From: Actinoplanes rectilineatus
GTDB taxonomy: Bacteria > Actinomycetota > Actinomycetes > Mycobacteriales > Micromonosporaceae
DNA: 5,216 bases
Assembly: GCF_000962825.1 (NCBI RefSeq)
Contig: NZ_JZKF01000173.1
Coordinates: forward strand, 1 to 5,216
Reading direction: 5' to 3'
Below, piece after piece: positions 5,101-5,216 of the stretch; the first letter of the stretch is position 1; each line of letters opens with the position of its first letter. Under the pieces are notes generated by a model. It saw only the letters and a list, made by a program, of their open reading frames with translations, ran no database searches and was not told the DNA's origin. A program made the translations under genes and the position numbers.

Positions 5101-5216
5101 ACGTCACGCGCCAGCACCGTGAGGGCGGTCTTGACGCCGACGAGCTGGCCGAGCACCAGCTGCGCCCACTCGTCGTCGGGGTGGTCCTGGACGTGCGGGA
5201 TGACCACGGTGTCCAG
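5097..5216 (-). CDS. C-terminal fragment of an unrecognised protein
   Basis: Thirty-nine codons run from the right edge to TGA 5099-5097 and end QLVGVKTALTVLARDV. Nearly every codon from 5216 down to 5103 ends in G or C, so this is very probably genuine host coding sequence. I see an acidic turn (HPDDEW) followed by a hydrophobic, amphipathic-looking helix. No family is recognised from so short a piece. The stop overlaps the transposase start by four bases (ATGA). Such tight coupling is unusual for an IS and suggests the insertion lies at or very near this gene's end, so the last residues and stop may come from the element and the protein may be truncated. Confidence 0.6.
   Translation of the reverse strand: MDTVVIPHVQDHPDDEWAQLVLGQLVGVKTALTVLARDV

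Noticed and set aside
4109..5216. Terminal inverted repeats of the IS, e.g. CACGGT near 4178 versus near 5119
   Set aside because: The match is six bases and fades at once; no flanking direct repeat supports it.

Overview
This 5.2 kb window is very GC-rich, and its genes mostly use G or C at third codon positions. That, plus a ClpC C-terminus, a DUF4097 beta-strand-repeat protein and an IS5-type transposase of the kind common in Streptomyces and relatives, points to an actinobacterium. A Micromonosporaceae or Streptomyces-like host is my inference; no 16S or other marker is present.

Left part (1-1970): the last 77 codons of a ClpC-type ATPase end at 235 and are followed by a strong hairpin. 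A complete proline iminopeptidase (295-1257, +) converges on a DUF4097 beta-helix protein (1299-1970, -), with a GC-rich hairpin between them. This part looks like ordinary host chromosome.

Central part (1971-2908): a control region with more A/T than its flanks separates the DUF4097 gene from a divergently read, tiny secreted peptide (2326-2487). It holds 3.5 copies of a 13-bp tandem repeat in the probable DUF4097 leader, three copies of an ATCGTTGC half-site, and a 47-bp interrupted inverted repeat. The peptide carries the heptapeptide AKPLRAE twice. Past its stop codon, the DNA runs into a 39-bp minisatellite (three perfect copies plus degenerate edges) whose best-matching frame encodes a related PL(D/R)xE-type module, so the peptide may be the frameshifted remnant of a longer repetitive protein. 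A strong hairpin ends this unit.

Right part (2909-5216): a beta-propeller (WD40-like) protein of unknown function with more A/T at third positions than its neighbours is followed by an IS5-family transposase gene on the minus strand. The transposase is broken by a one-base frameshift sitting inside an inverted repeat that the extra base makes perfect, the signature expected of quasipalindrome-templated mutation. The 3' end of another minus-strand gene runs off the right edge and overlaps the transposase start by four bases. A codon-biased minus-strand stretch at about 2826-2885 could be the other half of that gene. If so, the propeller gene and the IS arrived as an insertion. This last point is a hypothesis.

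I see no complete defence system, CRISPR array, tRNA or rRNA. The most unusual items are the repeat-bearing secreted peptide with its minisatellite, the structured control region, and the frameshift hairpin in the transposase.
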